Shown piece by piece: positions 55,067 through 64,000 of a stretch of 64,000 nucleotides of DNA. Under the pieces are notes generated by a model. The model ran no database searches. It saw nothing but the letters and a program-made list of their open reading frames with translations, and was not told the DNA's origin. The position numbers were made by a program, and so were the translations under genes. The DNA comes from Alteriqipengyuania halimionae. GTDB taxonomy: Bacteria > Pseudomonadota > Alphaproteobacteria > Sphingomonadales > Sphingomonadaceae. How positions within the stretch are numbered: position 1 is the first letter of the stretch; every line of letters starts with the position of its first letter. The stretch spans positions 1,895,001 through 1,959,000 of the forward strand of contig NZ_WTYR01000001.1 of assembly GCF_009827575.1 (NCBI RefSeq), read 5' to 3'.

Positions 55067-56371
55067 TTACGCGGGTTCTGCCTGGGGAAACTGCGTCAAC
55101 TCACGCTCGTCCGCAGGTTCGCGCATCGCCAATACCTTGCCTACCAGAACCAGTGCGGGCCAATAGAGGTAGGCGAGGATCTCCAGATTCTCGCCAAAGC
55201 TATAGAGTACCATGACGAACACCATCGACAGCGCGACACGTTCGACCCTTCCGTGTCGTGCGCGCCATGACAGAACCAGCAGCGTGATGAACAGCGGCAC
55301 AGCCAAGGCGATCGCACCGGCCAAGCCTTTTACGAACAGTAGACCGTACCAGCTGTGATGGCTGCCAATCGGCATGTATTCGACCAGATGAGGCCCGTTT
55401 TCGACGATGCCGTGGCCGAACCAATAGGCCTCTGCCTGCCAGCGCTCCATGGCGATCCGGCCCAGAGCCGCCCGCACCCGGCTGGAATCTGCACGCGCGG
55501 CGGAGAAATCGTTCATCAGCGCCTCGCCGAACTCGAGCAGCGAAGGTCCGAATATCCCGAGCAGCACCATAGCCGGCGCGGCAAGATACCACATCCACGC
55601 ACGATCCATGCGGCCGAGGCACCAGACGATCGGCGCGATCACCGCCAGCGCGACCAGCGCGAGCCTCGATTGCGAGAGGATGGCGAGGGCCAACCCGGCT
55701 ATGATCCCCACGGTTCGCCATCCCGCGCTTTTCTCGCGCGCGGAGAGCAGTACGAAGATCACCGCGATCATCCCTGCCGCTGGAGACCATGGAGCGAAGA
55801 ATTGCCAGCGCGGCGTGCCCACGCCTGGTTCGATCGTGTAAAGAGTGGTGGCGAAATACTCGGGTCCCGGGCCACCGACAACCTTGAGGGGCGAGACCCA
55901 CAGCGTTTCGGGCAAGCCGATAAAGGGGGCGAGCAGGAACAACGGCAACAGCATCAGCGTCTGCGCGCCCAGTTTGCACACCGCGCGATAGATCACTTCC
56001 TCGCGCACCTGCAATAGCGCGCCAGCTAGCGGGAAAAGCGCGATCAGGGCCCAGCCCTTGGCCCAGCCGATCGAAGACTTGATCGTCTTGGCCGTGCCCA
56101 GATCGAAATTCGCGTGGCCTGCCCACAGGATCAGCAACATCGCCGCCATGCCCAGCAACCACAGCCAGATCGTCACCGGCAATCGGGCGAAGCGCTCGCT
56201 GACCGTGGTATCGACATAGGCCAGCCAGCACGCCATCAGCGCGAGCGTCCAGCCGATCACCGGTCCGGCGATATACAGTCCACCCACCAGCCAGAGCAGC
56301 CAGGTGGACTGTATCGCGACCGAGATCAGGCGTTCGGCAGGAGTTTGCGGATGATCGGTTGGCGCAGCCAC
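55067..56371 (-). CDS. O-antigen ligase/polymerase-like membrane protein
   Basis: The 434-residue protein has about 11-12 hydrophobic helices and a periplasmic loop near residues 290-335 with AYWFGHGIVENGPH and IGSHHSWYGLL, the pattern of the Wzy_C / O-antigen ligase family. In a cluster with a flippase, GumC-like and Wza-like proteins it probably serves as the repeat-unit polymerase (Wzy role). Its start overlaps the GumC-like gene by 46 bases and has no clear ribosome binding site, so translation may depend on the upstream gene. Confidence 0.78.
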   Translation of the reverse strand: MAAPTDHPQTPAERLISVAIQSTWLLWLVGGLYIAGPVIGWTLALMACWLAYVDTTVSERFARLPVTIWLWLLGMAAMLLILWAGHANFDLGTAKTIKSSIGWAKGWALIALFPLAGALLQVREEVIYRAVCKLGAQTLMLLPLFLLAPFIGLPETLWVSPLKVVGGPGPEYFATTLYTIEPGVGTPRWQFFAPWSPAAGMIAVIFVLLSAREKSAGWRTVGIIAGLALAILSQSRLALVALAVIAPIVWCLGRMDRAWMWYLAAPAMVLLGIFGPSLLEFGEALMNDFSAARADSSRVRAALGRIAMERWQAEAYWFGHGIVENGPHLVEYMPIGSHHSWYGLLFVKGLAGAIALAVPLFITLLVLSWRARHGRVERVALSMVFVMVLYSFGENLEILAYLYWPALVLVGKVLAMREPADERELTQFPQAEPA

Positions 56372-57750
56372 AGCAGCAGGAACCCAAAGAGGACAAAGAT
56401 ACTGGCGCCAAGGGCCCCAGCGACGGCAATGATCGGCGATGGTGCCGAGCGACCGCGAGGAAGCGACGGCGCTTCCAGCGTCTGCACGAGCGGGTAGGAG
56501 GCAAACGGATCGGCCTTGTTCGTGTCGAGCCGGGCCAATGCCGAACTGAACACCGCTTCGGCCACGCGCAGGTCACGCACCAGCCCTGCAAGCGTCGACG
56601 CCTGAGCGACAAGTTCGTCGCTCCGTCCCGATTCTTGCGAGATCTGGCGGCGCAACTCGGCCAGCGCAGCCTGGTTGCCGGCATGCATGCTGTCGCGATT
56701 GGTCAGCGTTTCGAACAGGCGCTCGCGCGTGTCGGATACAGCGAGATCGGAGAAAGCGAGTACGTCTTTGTTGGCAGCGCCCGTAAGGCGTGCGCCACGG
56801 CGGACCAGCGCGTCGCGCAGTTCGGTGCGCTCTGCACCGAGCCGCTCCATCGAACCGTGCGCCGACCCGAGCGTGCCGCCCCGCTGCGTCTCTTCGCCCA
56901 CCGTCTCGGCGTAGCGCGTGAGCAGCTGCGAGAAGACCGGATCGGCCTTCAGCTGCATCGCCAGGCGGGCCTGCGGAATGGTGATCTGCAACGAGGATGC
57001 CAGACGACCGGCAGTACCCCCGCTTTCCGCAACGAGCACGCGCCGGTCGCGTTCTGCGGCCTTCATCTGGTCGAGACCTGAGACCCGCCCGGCAAATTGG
57101 TCGAGCGAGACGAGCCCGGTTTCGCCCTGGAATTGCAGCAGGGCGGCCTGCGCGGCATCGACTTTTTGCTCCAGCTCCGCGATTCGGTTCGCGTCCGCCT
57201 TTTCGCGGGTCGCGGCTTCGTCCTCGCGCAGAATGTCGAGAGCGGCCTTGAATGCCACCTGTACCTTTTTCATCCGATGGCGCGCCTGCTCGGGCGAGGC
57301 ACCGGGAATGGTCAGTTCGATGAGGTTGGTCTGGTCGATCAGCTTGACCTGCGGTGCGGGAAAGGCGTCTTCGTCCTCGCCCGCCCGATGCGCCGCATCG
57401 CGCAACACAATATCGGAGGTGATCAACCGCTTGTAGTTTTCCGTCGGGCTCAGCGTGGTGCTGGAGAACGCGGAAGCCGAATTGACGGTTGCCTGGCCGA
57501 TCGATTCCAGATTGACCGAGCCGCCCACTCCCGAGCCGGGTAGGATCAGCGTCATCCGGCTGTCGAAGCGGTCCGGCACCAGCGCGAGATAGGCGATGGT
57601 GACGATCCAGATCGCCGCCAGCGGGATCGCCATGGTGACGATGTAACGGCGATAGCGGCCGACCGCGGGCATGCCGTCGCGAACGAAGGTCCATACCCGC
57701 AGCAACCATCGCGGCGTCGGCTTGTAATAGGGATCGGTGCTGTCCATCAT
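56326..57750 (-). CDS. GumC/Wzz-type polysaccharide co-polymerase without kinase domain
   Basis: The 474-residue protein has a membrane helix near residues 38-58 and another near 440-460, with a long periplasmic part between that is rich in coiled-coil helices (IAELEQKVDAAQAALLQFQ and others). This is the PCP-2 layout. The cytoplasmic end is only a short tail (LRQPIIRKLLPNA), so no BY-kinase is fused, and none is seen in the window. It should set chain length and couple polymerisation to the Wza channel. Its start overlaps the Wza stop by 4 bases. Confidence 0.85.
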   Translation of the reverse strand: MMDSTDPYYKPTPRWLLRVWTFVRDGMPAVGRYRRYIVTMAIPLAAIWIVTIAYLALVPDRFDSRMTLILPGSGVGGSVNLESIGQATVNSASAFSSTTLSPTENYKRLITSDIVLRDAAHRAGEDEDAFPAPQVKLIDQTNLIELTIPGASPEQARHRMKKVQVAFKAALDILREDEAATREKADANRIAELEQKVDAAQAALLQFQGETGLVSLDQFAGRVSGLDQMKAAERDRRVLVAESGGTAGRLASSLQITIPQARLAMQLKADPVFSQLLTRYAETVGEETQRGGTLGSAHGSMERLGAERTELRDALVRRGARLTGAANKDVLAFSDLAVSDTRERLFETLTNRDSMHAGNQAALAELRRQISQESGRSDELVAQASTLAGLVRDLRVAEAVFSSALARLDTNKADPFASYPLVQTLEAPSLPRGRSAPSPIIAVAGALGASIFVLFGFLLLWLRQPIIRKLLPNA

Positions 57751-58991
57751 TCGGCTCCACTCAATAGAATGGCCGGCGTAACGCTGCCCGCAACATTGCC
57801 GATCGAGCCGATCACTTCGTTCAGGTTCGACAGGCGGCTGTCATAGCAGGCGATCGCATCGTTCGGCATCAGCAGCGGATTGGCCGCATCGCGTCCCGCT
57901 CCGCGCACGAGCTTCTCGATGTCGCGTTCCACGACGATGCTCTGGCCATTAAGCGGATTGCGCGAGATCAGCACCGCGCGCCGATCCGACTGCATGTAGG
58001 AACCACCCACGCAGTTCATGGCGACGAGCGCCTGCAACAGCCGCGTGCCGTACGGCAGAGAAGTGGTTTCCGCGCCAATCGCGGCTCCCGCATTGTTGTT
58101 GGCGCCCTTCGTCAGGTTCGACATAAACACCTTGATCCCCGGAGGGGTGAGCGGGGTCGGCCGCGCCAGCGATGGATCGAAGCAGCCGCGGCTGGGCACG
58201 ATCACGCGGTCGCCTGCGGCAACCGAGACATCGTTCGCGGTCCAGCCACGCGCCAGGCCTGAAAGGTCCAGCTCGACGTAGGCATCGCCGCGAATGAGGT
58301 AGATCCGCTGCACGTCGGCATCGGGCCGCACGCCGCCTGCCGCACGGATCGCGGTGGCTACGCTGCGCGACACGTTGTCGTCGCCGCGCACATCGCCTTC
58401 CTTCAGGCCGATCCGGCTTTCCGGCGTCCGCTCCCCGGCACGCACCGCGCCTTCCATGAACACCGCGCCCGATACCGCGACAGGCACGCCCGCCGCTTCG
58501 ATCAGCGACAGCGACACGGCATTGCGAAGCGGCCGGACCACGCCCGATCGGACCAGCTCGGCGCGGATTGCCTGCTCGGCTTCGGAAACCGAGCGGCCTG
58601 CCAGCATCAGCGGCTGGTGGCCGGGCACCACGATGGTGCCGTTGCTCTCGATCACATAGGTGCCGCCAAGCTCGTCCTCATCGCCCAGCAGGCGCAGGCT
58701 GAGCCGGTCGCCTTGGGACAGGGGGGAGGTTCTCGCTAGGAATTCCTCGGGACGCGCACGGCGCAGGTTGCTCAGTTCGCGCGGCGCGCGCCAGTCACAG
58801 GTCGGGGCGCCGCGCGCAGCAGGCGTGGCCATGACCCAGTCGCCTTCGGGGTGACCGCTGCCGGTCGCCAGGTCCTGACCAGGCAGCCAGGCCGAACCAG
58901 AAATATTGGACGGGGCAGGTCCCGACACGCAGGCGCCCAGCGAGGCCGCCATGGCAAGAACGGAAATACGGCGATCAAAATTGAAAGACAT
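57747..58991 (-). CDS. Polysaccharide export lipoprotein (Wza/GumB-like)
   Basis: The 414-residue lipoprotein (ASLGAC lipobox) has a poly-export domain with GDRLSLRLLGDEDELGGTYV and IVVPGHQPLMLAG, then SLBB-type domains (VSGAVFMEGAVRAGERT, AAGGVRPDADVQRIYLIR). It forms the outer-membrane channel for exopolysaccharide. The ATG at 58991 was chosen because GGAGGG lies nine bases before it; one at 59015 would be only a few bases from the start predicted by sigma-54 promoter P3. The next two genes overlap in series. Confidence 0.88.
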   Translation of the reverse strand: MSFNFDRRISVLAMAASLGACVSGPAPSNISGSAWLPGQDLATGSGHPEGDWVMATPAARGAPTCDWRAPRELSNLRRARPEEFLARTSPLSQGDRLSLRLLGDEDELGGTYVIESNGTIVVPGHQPLMLAGRSVSEAEQAIRAELVRSGVVRPLRNAVSLSLIEAAGVPVAVSGAVFMEGAVRAGERTPESRIGLKEGDVRGDDNVSRSVATAIRAAGGVRPDADVQRIYLIRGDAYVELDLSGLARGWTANDVSVAAGDRVIVPSRGCFDPSLARPTPLTPPGIKVFMSNLTKGANNNAGAAIGAETTSLPYGTRLLQALVAMNCVGGSYMQSDRRAVLISRNPLNGQSIVVERDIEKLVRGAGRDAANPLLMPNDAIACYDSRLSNLNEVIGSIGNVAGSVTPAILLSGAE

Positions 58992-59028
58992 CGAAACGGA
59001 CCCTCCAGTTTGCATTTGGGTCTAGCGT

Positions 59029-59045
59029 TTCAAGGACCGTGCCAG
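59029..59045 (-). promoter_or_regulatory. Sigma-54 promoter P3
   Basis: On the minus strand CTGGCACGGTCCTTGAA fits YTGGCACGRNNNTTGCW except for A in place of the -12 C, the same deviation as P2. Transcription would start near 59018, about 27 bases before the Wza-like ATG at 58991. Confidence 0.7.
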
Positions 59046-59095
59046 ATCGCGCGCGCCGCGTTTTCCGGAGCCTCCTGACAACCGGCGGCAACATA

Positions 59096-59151
59096 TTCGC
59101 AATTTGCGACGGCCGATGTTCGCAATTTGCAAAGGTTTTCGCATTATGCAT
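59096..59151. promoter_or_regulatory. Three enhancer dyads between P3 and P4
   Basis: TTCGCAATTTGCGA (59096-59109, perfect 6-1-6 palindrome inside), TTCGCAATTTGCAA (59119-59132) and TTCGCATTATGCAT (59138-59151) lie in one orientation at spacings of about 23 and 19 bases. They share the motif TTCGCAWYWTGCRW with 49748-49807. TTTTCGCATTATGCA occurs identically in both regions. The likely reader is the NtrC-type protein encoded at 59793. Confidence 0.75.
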
Positions 59152-59191
59152 CGACCAATGCGAAAGATTTGCGGTTTTCCGCGTCTCCAAA

Positions 59192-59208
59192 ACGGCACGC
59201 AACTTGCA
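59192..59208 (+). promoter_or_regulatory. Sigma-54 promoter P4 (H-NOX/activator operon)
   Basis: ACGGCACGCAACTTGCA keeps the invariant GG and GC ten bases apart and most of the GGCACG / TTGCA blocks, with three consensus mismatches elsewhere. Transcription would start near 59219, about 40 bases before the H-NOX GTG. This would place the activator under its own control. Confidence 0.6.
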
Positions 59209-59259
59209 AGGCGTAGCGAGTCTGCGCGCAAGCGCTGCCCAGTCGAAAAGGAGCCCTTC

Positions 59260-59792
59260 GTGAAAGGTTTGATATTCTCCGAGCTTATCCGGTTCATGGA
59301 AGAACAGCAGGACCCGCTATTTGTGGAACGGGTAATCGCTGCCGCAAAACTGCCGAACGACGCAGCGTTTTCGCGCATCGGCGTTTACCCCACCGCCCAT
59401 GCTTTGTTGCTCGTGGGGGAGGCATCCAAACTCTCGGGCATTCCGGTTGCCGCCTTGTGCGAGGCTTTCGGCAGTTACCTGTTCGGGCGCTTCACGATTC
59501 TCTACCCCGAGATCATGTCATCCTATTCTACCGCCGAGAGCCTGCTCGAACATGTCCGCGGGCACATCCACGAGGATGTGAAAGTGCTCTATCCCGACGC
59601 CACCCCGCCCGAAGTGACGGCGACGACCCAGGATGGCGATTGCGTCGTCGAATATCGCTCGCACCGGCCGCTTGCGCATATCGCATGCGGCCTGATCCGC
59701 GGATGCCTCGAGCATTTTGGTGACGAGCGAAAGATCGAATGGGTCAACTGCAGCGAGAGTGGTGACGCTGCCACATTCAGGATAGCATCATA

Positions 59793-59793
<1 letters not shown>
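59260..59793 (+). CDS. H-NOX (haem NO/O2-binding) sensor
   Basis: The 177-residue protein begins MKGLIFSELIRFMEE and has the H-NOX marks: candidate haem ligand His104 (or His102) in GHIHEDV, followed by LYPDATPPEV, and Tyr132/Ser134/Arg136 in the YxSxR motif that holds the haem propionates. H-NOX proteins bind NO or O2 at haem and control a kinase or cyclase by contact. The start is a GTG with AAGGAG six bases before it. The gene overlaps the sigma-54 activator (TAATG), so that protein is the likely partner. No H-NOX-coupled kinase is adjacent. Confidence 0.85.
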
Positions 59794-61211
<1,418 letters not shown>

Positions 61212-61432
61212 GCGGTAGCTGCTGCCCGATATTGCCTGGAGGGACGGCGGCTGGTGCGCCGATCGTGCGCGGAGGAGCCCCTCGGTCCGGCTTGTTGGAG
61301 AAGGAAACCGAGCCCGCGTGCAATTCGGCGATTCGCCCGCAGGCAAAGGTGGCCATCGTTTGATCCTCCGCAAAGAAGGCGGGGTTCACGCTCGCTAGGC
61401 TTTGTCCCGAACTGGCAGAATCGGGACAGGCA

Positions 61433-62605
61433 ATGCAGGATTTCGATATCGTCGCCGTGGGCGCCGGGCCCACCGGGCTCGCCTTTGCGCGTGCGCTCGA
61501 CGGCAGCGGACTTCGGGTCGCACTGATAGAGCGCCAGCCGGCGGAAGTGCTGGCTGCGCCGCCCGTCGACGGACGTGAGATTGCGCTCACCCAGCGCTCG
61601 GTCGATACGCTAGAGCGGCTCGGTGCCTGGGACCGGATCGACCCGGCGGAGATTTACCCCCTTCGCGGCGCGCAGGTTTTCAATGGCCGATCGTCACTGG
61701 CACTCCATTTTGATCCCGGTGGGGGCCCGCAGGATCGCCTCGGCTGCCTCATATCGAACCATTTGATCCGGCGCAGTCTGTTCGCGGCGATCGAGGGGCA
61801 GGAAGGCATCACGCTGCTTGCTGGCGCCGGGGTCGAACAGGTCCATGCCGATCGGTCGGGCGCGCGCATCACGCTCGCCGATGGGCGCACTCTCACCGCC
61901 CGGATGCTCGTCGCCGCGGATTCGCGGTTTTCGGCTACGCGCGACCAGCTCGGTATTCCGGCAGAGATAAACCAGCTCGGACGCTCGATGCTCGTCACCC
62001 GGCTCGAGCATGAGCATTCCAATCGCGGGATCGCGACCGAGTGGTTCGATTACGGCCAGACGATCGCCATGCTGCCGCTGGGAGAGCACCAATCCTCGGC
62101 GGTGCTGACCCTGCCGAGTGATGCGATCGAGCGCATCGCGGATTATGCGCCCGCCATTCTCGCCGCCGAGATCGAGCGGCGCTTCAGCGGCCGCCTCGGT
62201 GCGATGCGCTTCGTTTCGGGCCCGCACGTCTATCCGCTCGCCACCACCTATGCCCGCCATTTCGCCAGCGACAGTGCGGCGCTGATCGGCGACGCGGCGG
62301 TGGGGATGCACCCGGTCACCGCACACGGCTTCAATCTCGGCCTGCAATCCTCCGCTACGCTCGCCCGGCTTCTTTGCGACGCCGCCGCGAAACACCGCCC
62401 GATCGCCACTCTGTTGTTGCTGCGACGCTACGAGGCCCGCCACCGCCTTGCGACCCGCGTGCTGTACAGCGGCACCAATCTGCTCGTCCGGCTCTATACC
62501 ACCGAGCATCGCCGCGCCCGCTTCGCGCGCCAGGTCGCTCTCGTCGCGGCCGAGCGGCTCTCCCCGATCAATTCCGCAATTACCCGGATGGTGCTGCGGC
62601 ACTGA
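61433..62605 (+). CDS. UbiH/COQ6-family flavin hydroxylase, UbiM-like
   Basis: The 390-residue FAD monooxygenase has the nucleotide fold VAVGAGPTGLAFARAL at the start, DGREIALTQRS near residue 45, and the second FAD block ALIGDAAVGMHPVTAHGFNLGL near 285. The GREIALT context and the C-terminus resemble UbiM, a ring hydroxylase of ubiquinone synthesis, but UbiH or UbiF roles cannot be excluded. It stands about 220 bases after the activator gene and 44 bases before the desaturase. Confidence 0.8.
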   Translation: MQDFDIVAVGAGPTGLAFARALDGSGLRVALIERQPAEVLAAPPVDGREIALTQRSVDTLERLGAWDRIDPAEIYPLRGAQVFNGRSSLALHFDPGGGPQDRLGCLISNHLIRRSLFAAIEGQEGITLLAGAGVEQVHADRSGARITLADGRTLTARMLVAADSRFSATRDQLGIPAEINQLGRSMLVTRLEHEHSNRGIATEWFDYGQTIAMLPLGEHQSSAVLTLPSDAIERIADYAPAILAAEIERRFSGRLGAMRFVSGPHVYPLATTYARHFASDSAALIGDAAVGMHPVTAHGFNLGLQSSATLARLLCDAAAKHRPIATLLLLRRYEARHRLATRVLYSGTNLLVRLYTTEHRRARFARQVALVAAERLSPINSAITRMVLRH

Positions 62606-62649
62606 CCGGCGGGCGACTGCGCATCGCTTCCATCGAAGAGTAACCTGCA

Positions 62650-63735
62650 ATGCCTCCACATCCGCTTCATCCCGGCGCCGAAGACAACGACATGCTGCGC
62701 CAGGCGGCCTTGCTGACCCGCGACCTGCATGGCCCCAACCCGCTGATCTATTGGATCGATTGCTTCGGTTCTGCCGCGATCGGCTATGCCGCGCTGCTGG
62801 GCGCGATCGCCAGCGGCAATGCCGCGCTCACCGTCGCGCTGGTATTGCTTTCGATCTCGGCGCTGTATCGCGCGGTGCTGTTCATTCACGAGATCACCCA
62901 TCTCGACCATCGGCTGCTGCCAGGCTTCCGGACGGCCTGGAATGTGGGCGTGGGCGCGACCGTCTTGCTCCCCTCTTTCCTTTACGAGGGCATTCACGCG
63001 GTCCACCATTCGCGCGTGCATTACGGGACCGAGCGCGATCCCGAATATCTTCCGCTCGCGCATATGCGCCCGTGGACGCTGCCGCTGTTCACGCTGGCCG
63101 CGGTGCTGATGCCGGCCCTGCTGCTCCTGCGCTTCGGCATTCTCGGCCCGCTGTCGTGGGTGATCCCGCCGCTGCGCCGTCTGCTGGTCGAGCGGTTTTC
63201 CTCGCTCGAAGTGAACCCGGCCTATCGCCGCCCAGCGCCGGAAGGCGCGTTCGCGCGCCGTTGGGTCGCGCAGGAGGCGGCCGCCAGCGTGGTTGCGATC
63301 GCGATCCTCGCCACCGCCGCGCTCGGAATCATGCCGCTGCGGGCCTTCGCGCTCTATTGCGTCGTCGTCGCGGGCGTCGCGCTGCTCAACCAGACCCGCA
63401 CGCTCGTCGCGCATCTGTGGGAGAACGATGGCGGTCAATTGTCGCTGACCGACCAGTATCGCGATAGCACCAATGTGCCGCCCGCCTTCCCCGGCGCGCT
63501 CTGGGCACCGGTCGGGCTGCGCTTTCACGCACTGCACCACCTTCTGCCGCGGCTGCCCTATCATGCGCTGCCCGAGGCGCATCGCCGTCTCAAGGCCACG
63601 CTGCCCGCGCCCTCTGCCTATCACGAGGCGAACTATCGCTCTTTGACCGTGCTCCTGGTGCGTCTGGGCCGGGCCACCGTCCATCGCGGCAAAGATCACC
63701 CGGTGCCGCCCGAGGGTTCGCAACATCCCTGCTAG
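62650..63735 (+). CDS. Fatty acid desaturase
   Basis: The 361-residue membrane protein has the three His boxes of the desaturase/hydroxylase family: HEITHLDH near 82, HAVHHSRVHYG near 118, and FHALHHLLPRLPYHAL near 297-312, with about four to six hydrophobic helices around them. These ligate a di-iron centre that oxidises acyl or related chains in the membrane. The exact substrate (fatty acid, lipid or carotenoid) is not evident. It follows the flavin hydroxylase closely on the same strand. Confidence 0.85.
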   Translation: MPPHPLHPGAEDNDMLRQAALLTRDLHGPNPLIYWIDCFGSAAIGYAALLGAIASGNAALTVALVLLSISALYRAVLFIHEITHLDHRLLPGFRTAWNVGVGATVLLPSFLYEGIHAVHHSRVHYGTERDPEYLPLAHMRPWTLPLFTLAAVLMPALLLLRFGILGPLSWVIPPLRRLLVERFSSLEVNPAYRRPAPEGAFARRWVAQEAAASVVAIAILATAALGIMPLRAFALYCVVVAGVALLNQTRTLVAHLWENDGGQLSLTDQYRDSTNVPPAFPGALWAPVGLRFHALHHLLPRLPYHALPEAHRRLKATLPAPSAYHEANYRSLTVLLVRLGRATVHRGKDHPVPPEGSQHPC

Positions 63736-63769
63736 AGGGATGGTCCAGGCATCCGGCCGGACATGCAAA

Positions 63770-63793
63770 AAGGGGCGCCTTCCAGCGCCCCTT
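63770..63793 (-). terminator. Terminator of the SCO gene
   Basis: A 9-bp stem (AAGGGGCGC with GCGCCCCTT) around a six-base loop lies 12 bases past the SCO stop and is followed on the minus strand by a T-run. Confidence 0.8.
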
Positions 63794-63804
63794 GTGCTTC
63801 AGCG

Positions 63805-64000
63805 TCACCCGACCAGTCGTTCGAGCTTGGCGAGCGAGGCTTCGGGTCCTTCCTGATAATCGATGATGCTCTGCAGCTTGCCCTCGCGGTCCATCAGATA
63901 GACCGCGGCGGTGTGGTCGATCGTGTAATCGCCGCCCTCGACCGGGACCTTCTCGTAATAGGCGTGGTAGGCTTTGGTCACCTTGGCGATATCCTCGTCG
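63805..64000 (-). CDS. SCO1/SenC family protein, partial (5' end outside window)
   Basis: The last 64 codons of a minus-strand gene are visible, with the start beyond the right edge. DYTIDHTAAVYLMDREGKL contains the DHT-x-x-YL motif, whose His binds copper in SCO proteins, and LAKLERLVG ends the chain. It is a second SCO gene in the window, closer to the canonical motif than the one at 22286. Upstream residues including the CxxxC pair are outside the sequence given. Confidence 0.85.
   Translation of the reverse strand, partial: DEDIAKVTKAYHAYYEKVPVEGGDYTIDHTAAVYLMDREGKLQSIIDYQEGPEASLAKLERLVG

Overview
The window looks like a chromosomal segment of an alphaproteobacterium of the order Sphingomonadales, most likely Erythrobacteraceae. 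This is inferred from the high GC content and from the gene set: an Atm1-type exporter, COQ9, a Cbp3-like cytochrome bc1 chaperone, a DUF1134/EipA protein, hslVU and dense overlapping operons. A palindromic repeat between hslV and hslU also has a translation (FVLSLSKD) that I recall as common in sphingomonad genomes. Product names come from motif recognition by eye; no database search was run.

Bases 1-30130 are mostly core genome. The left edge holds the end of a polysaccharide flippase gene and a GT2 glycosyltransferase. They are followed by an Atm1 ABC exporter, a divergent phosphoenolpyruvate carboxylase, a SulP transporter, a lipoprotein with an HELVH motif, an MFS transporter, a methyltransferase, an OmpA protein and an S41-like protease. 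Next come hslVU with a heat-shock-like promoter, bamE, the Cbp3-like and YceD genes, an HTH/membrane-protein pair behind twin operator dyads, feoA-feoB-ssb, COQ9 and an ankyrin protein. A plus-strand run then carries an SCO protein, a YcgN-like protein, a YgjP-like peptidase, DUF4402, ribD, ribE and DUF805. GNAT, aminotransferase and DUF1134 genes and a tRNA-Ser(GCU) close this part.

Bases 30131-38000, just after the tRNA, look compositionally lower in GC. They carry surface and sensory genes: a subtilase lipoprotein with a beta-barrel-like C-terminus, a YadA-type trimeric autotransporter, and a protein joining a Phd/YefM-antitoxin-like domain to two PAS domains. No integrase or second attachment site is visible.

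Bases 37577-61211 hold signalling and exopolysaccharide genes. A GAF protein and a large MASE1-CHASE-PAS hybrid kinase come first. Then a minus-strand four-gene cassette (REC, YaiO-like TPR/barrel, HEAT-repeat protein, processive GT2) faces a hybrid kinase-like protein that has DHp, REC and Hpt parts but no ATPase domain. The exopolysaccharide locus follows: a WecG/sugar-transferase fusion, a flippase, two GT2s and a GT4, a lone REC protein, an O-antigen-ligase-like protein, a GumC-like co-polymerase and a Wza-like export lipoprotein. It ends with an H-NOX (haem NO/O2 sensor) gene overlapping an NtrC-type sigma-54 activator gene.

The most interesting signal is regulatory. Four sigma-54 -24/-12 elements sit in front of the four divergent transcription units of the exopolysaccharide locus. 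A 14-bp dyad (consensus TTCGCAWYWTGCRW) occurs five times, in just the two intergenic regions that hold those promoters, 9 kb apart. Together with the coupled H-NOX/NtrC genes this suggests a gas- or haem-responsive, self-reinforcing sigma-54 regulon for exopolysaccharide. The window closes with a UbiH-family (UbiM-like) hydroxylase, a fatty acid desaturase and the 3' end of a second SCO gene.
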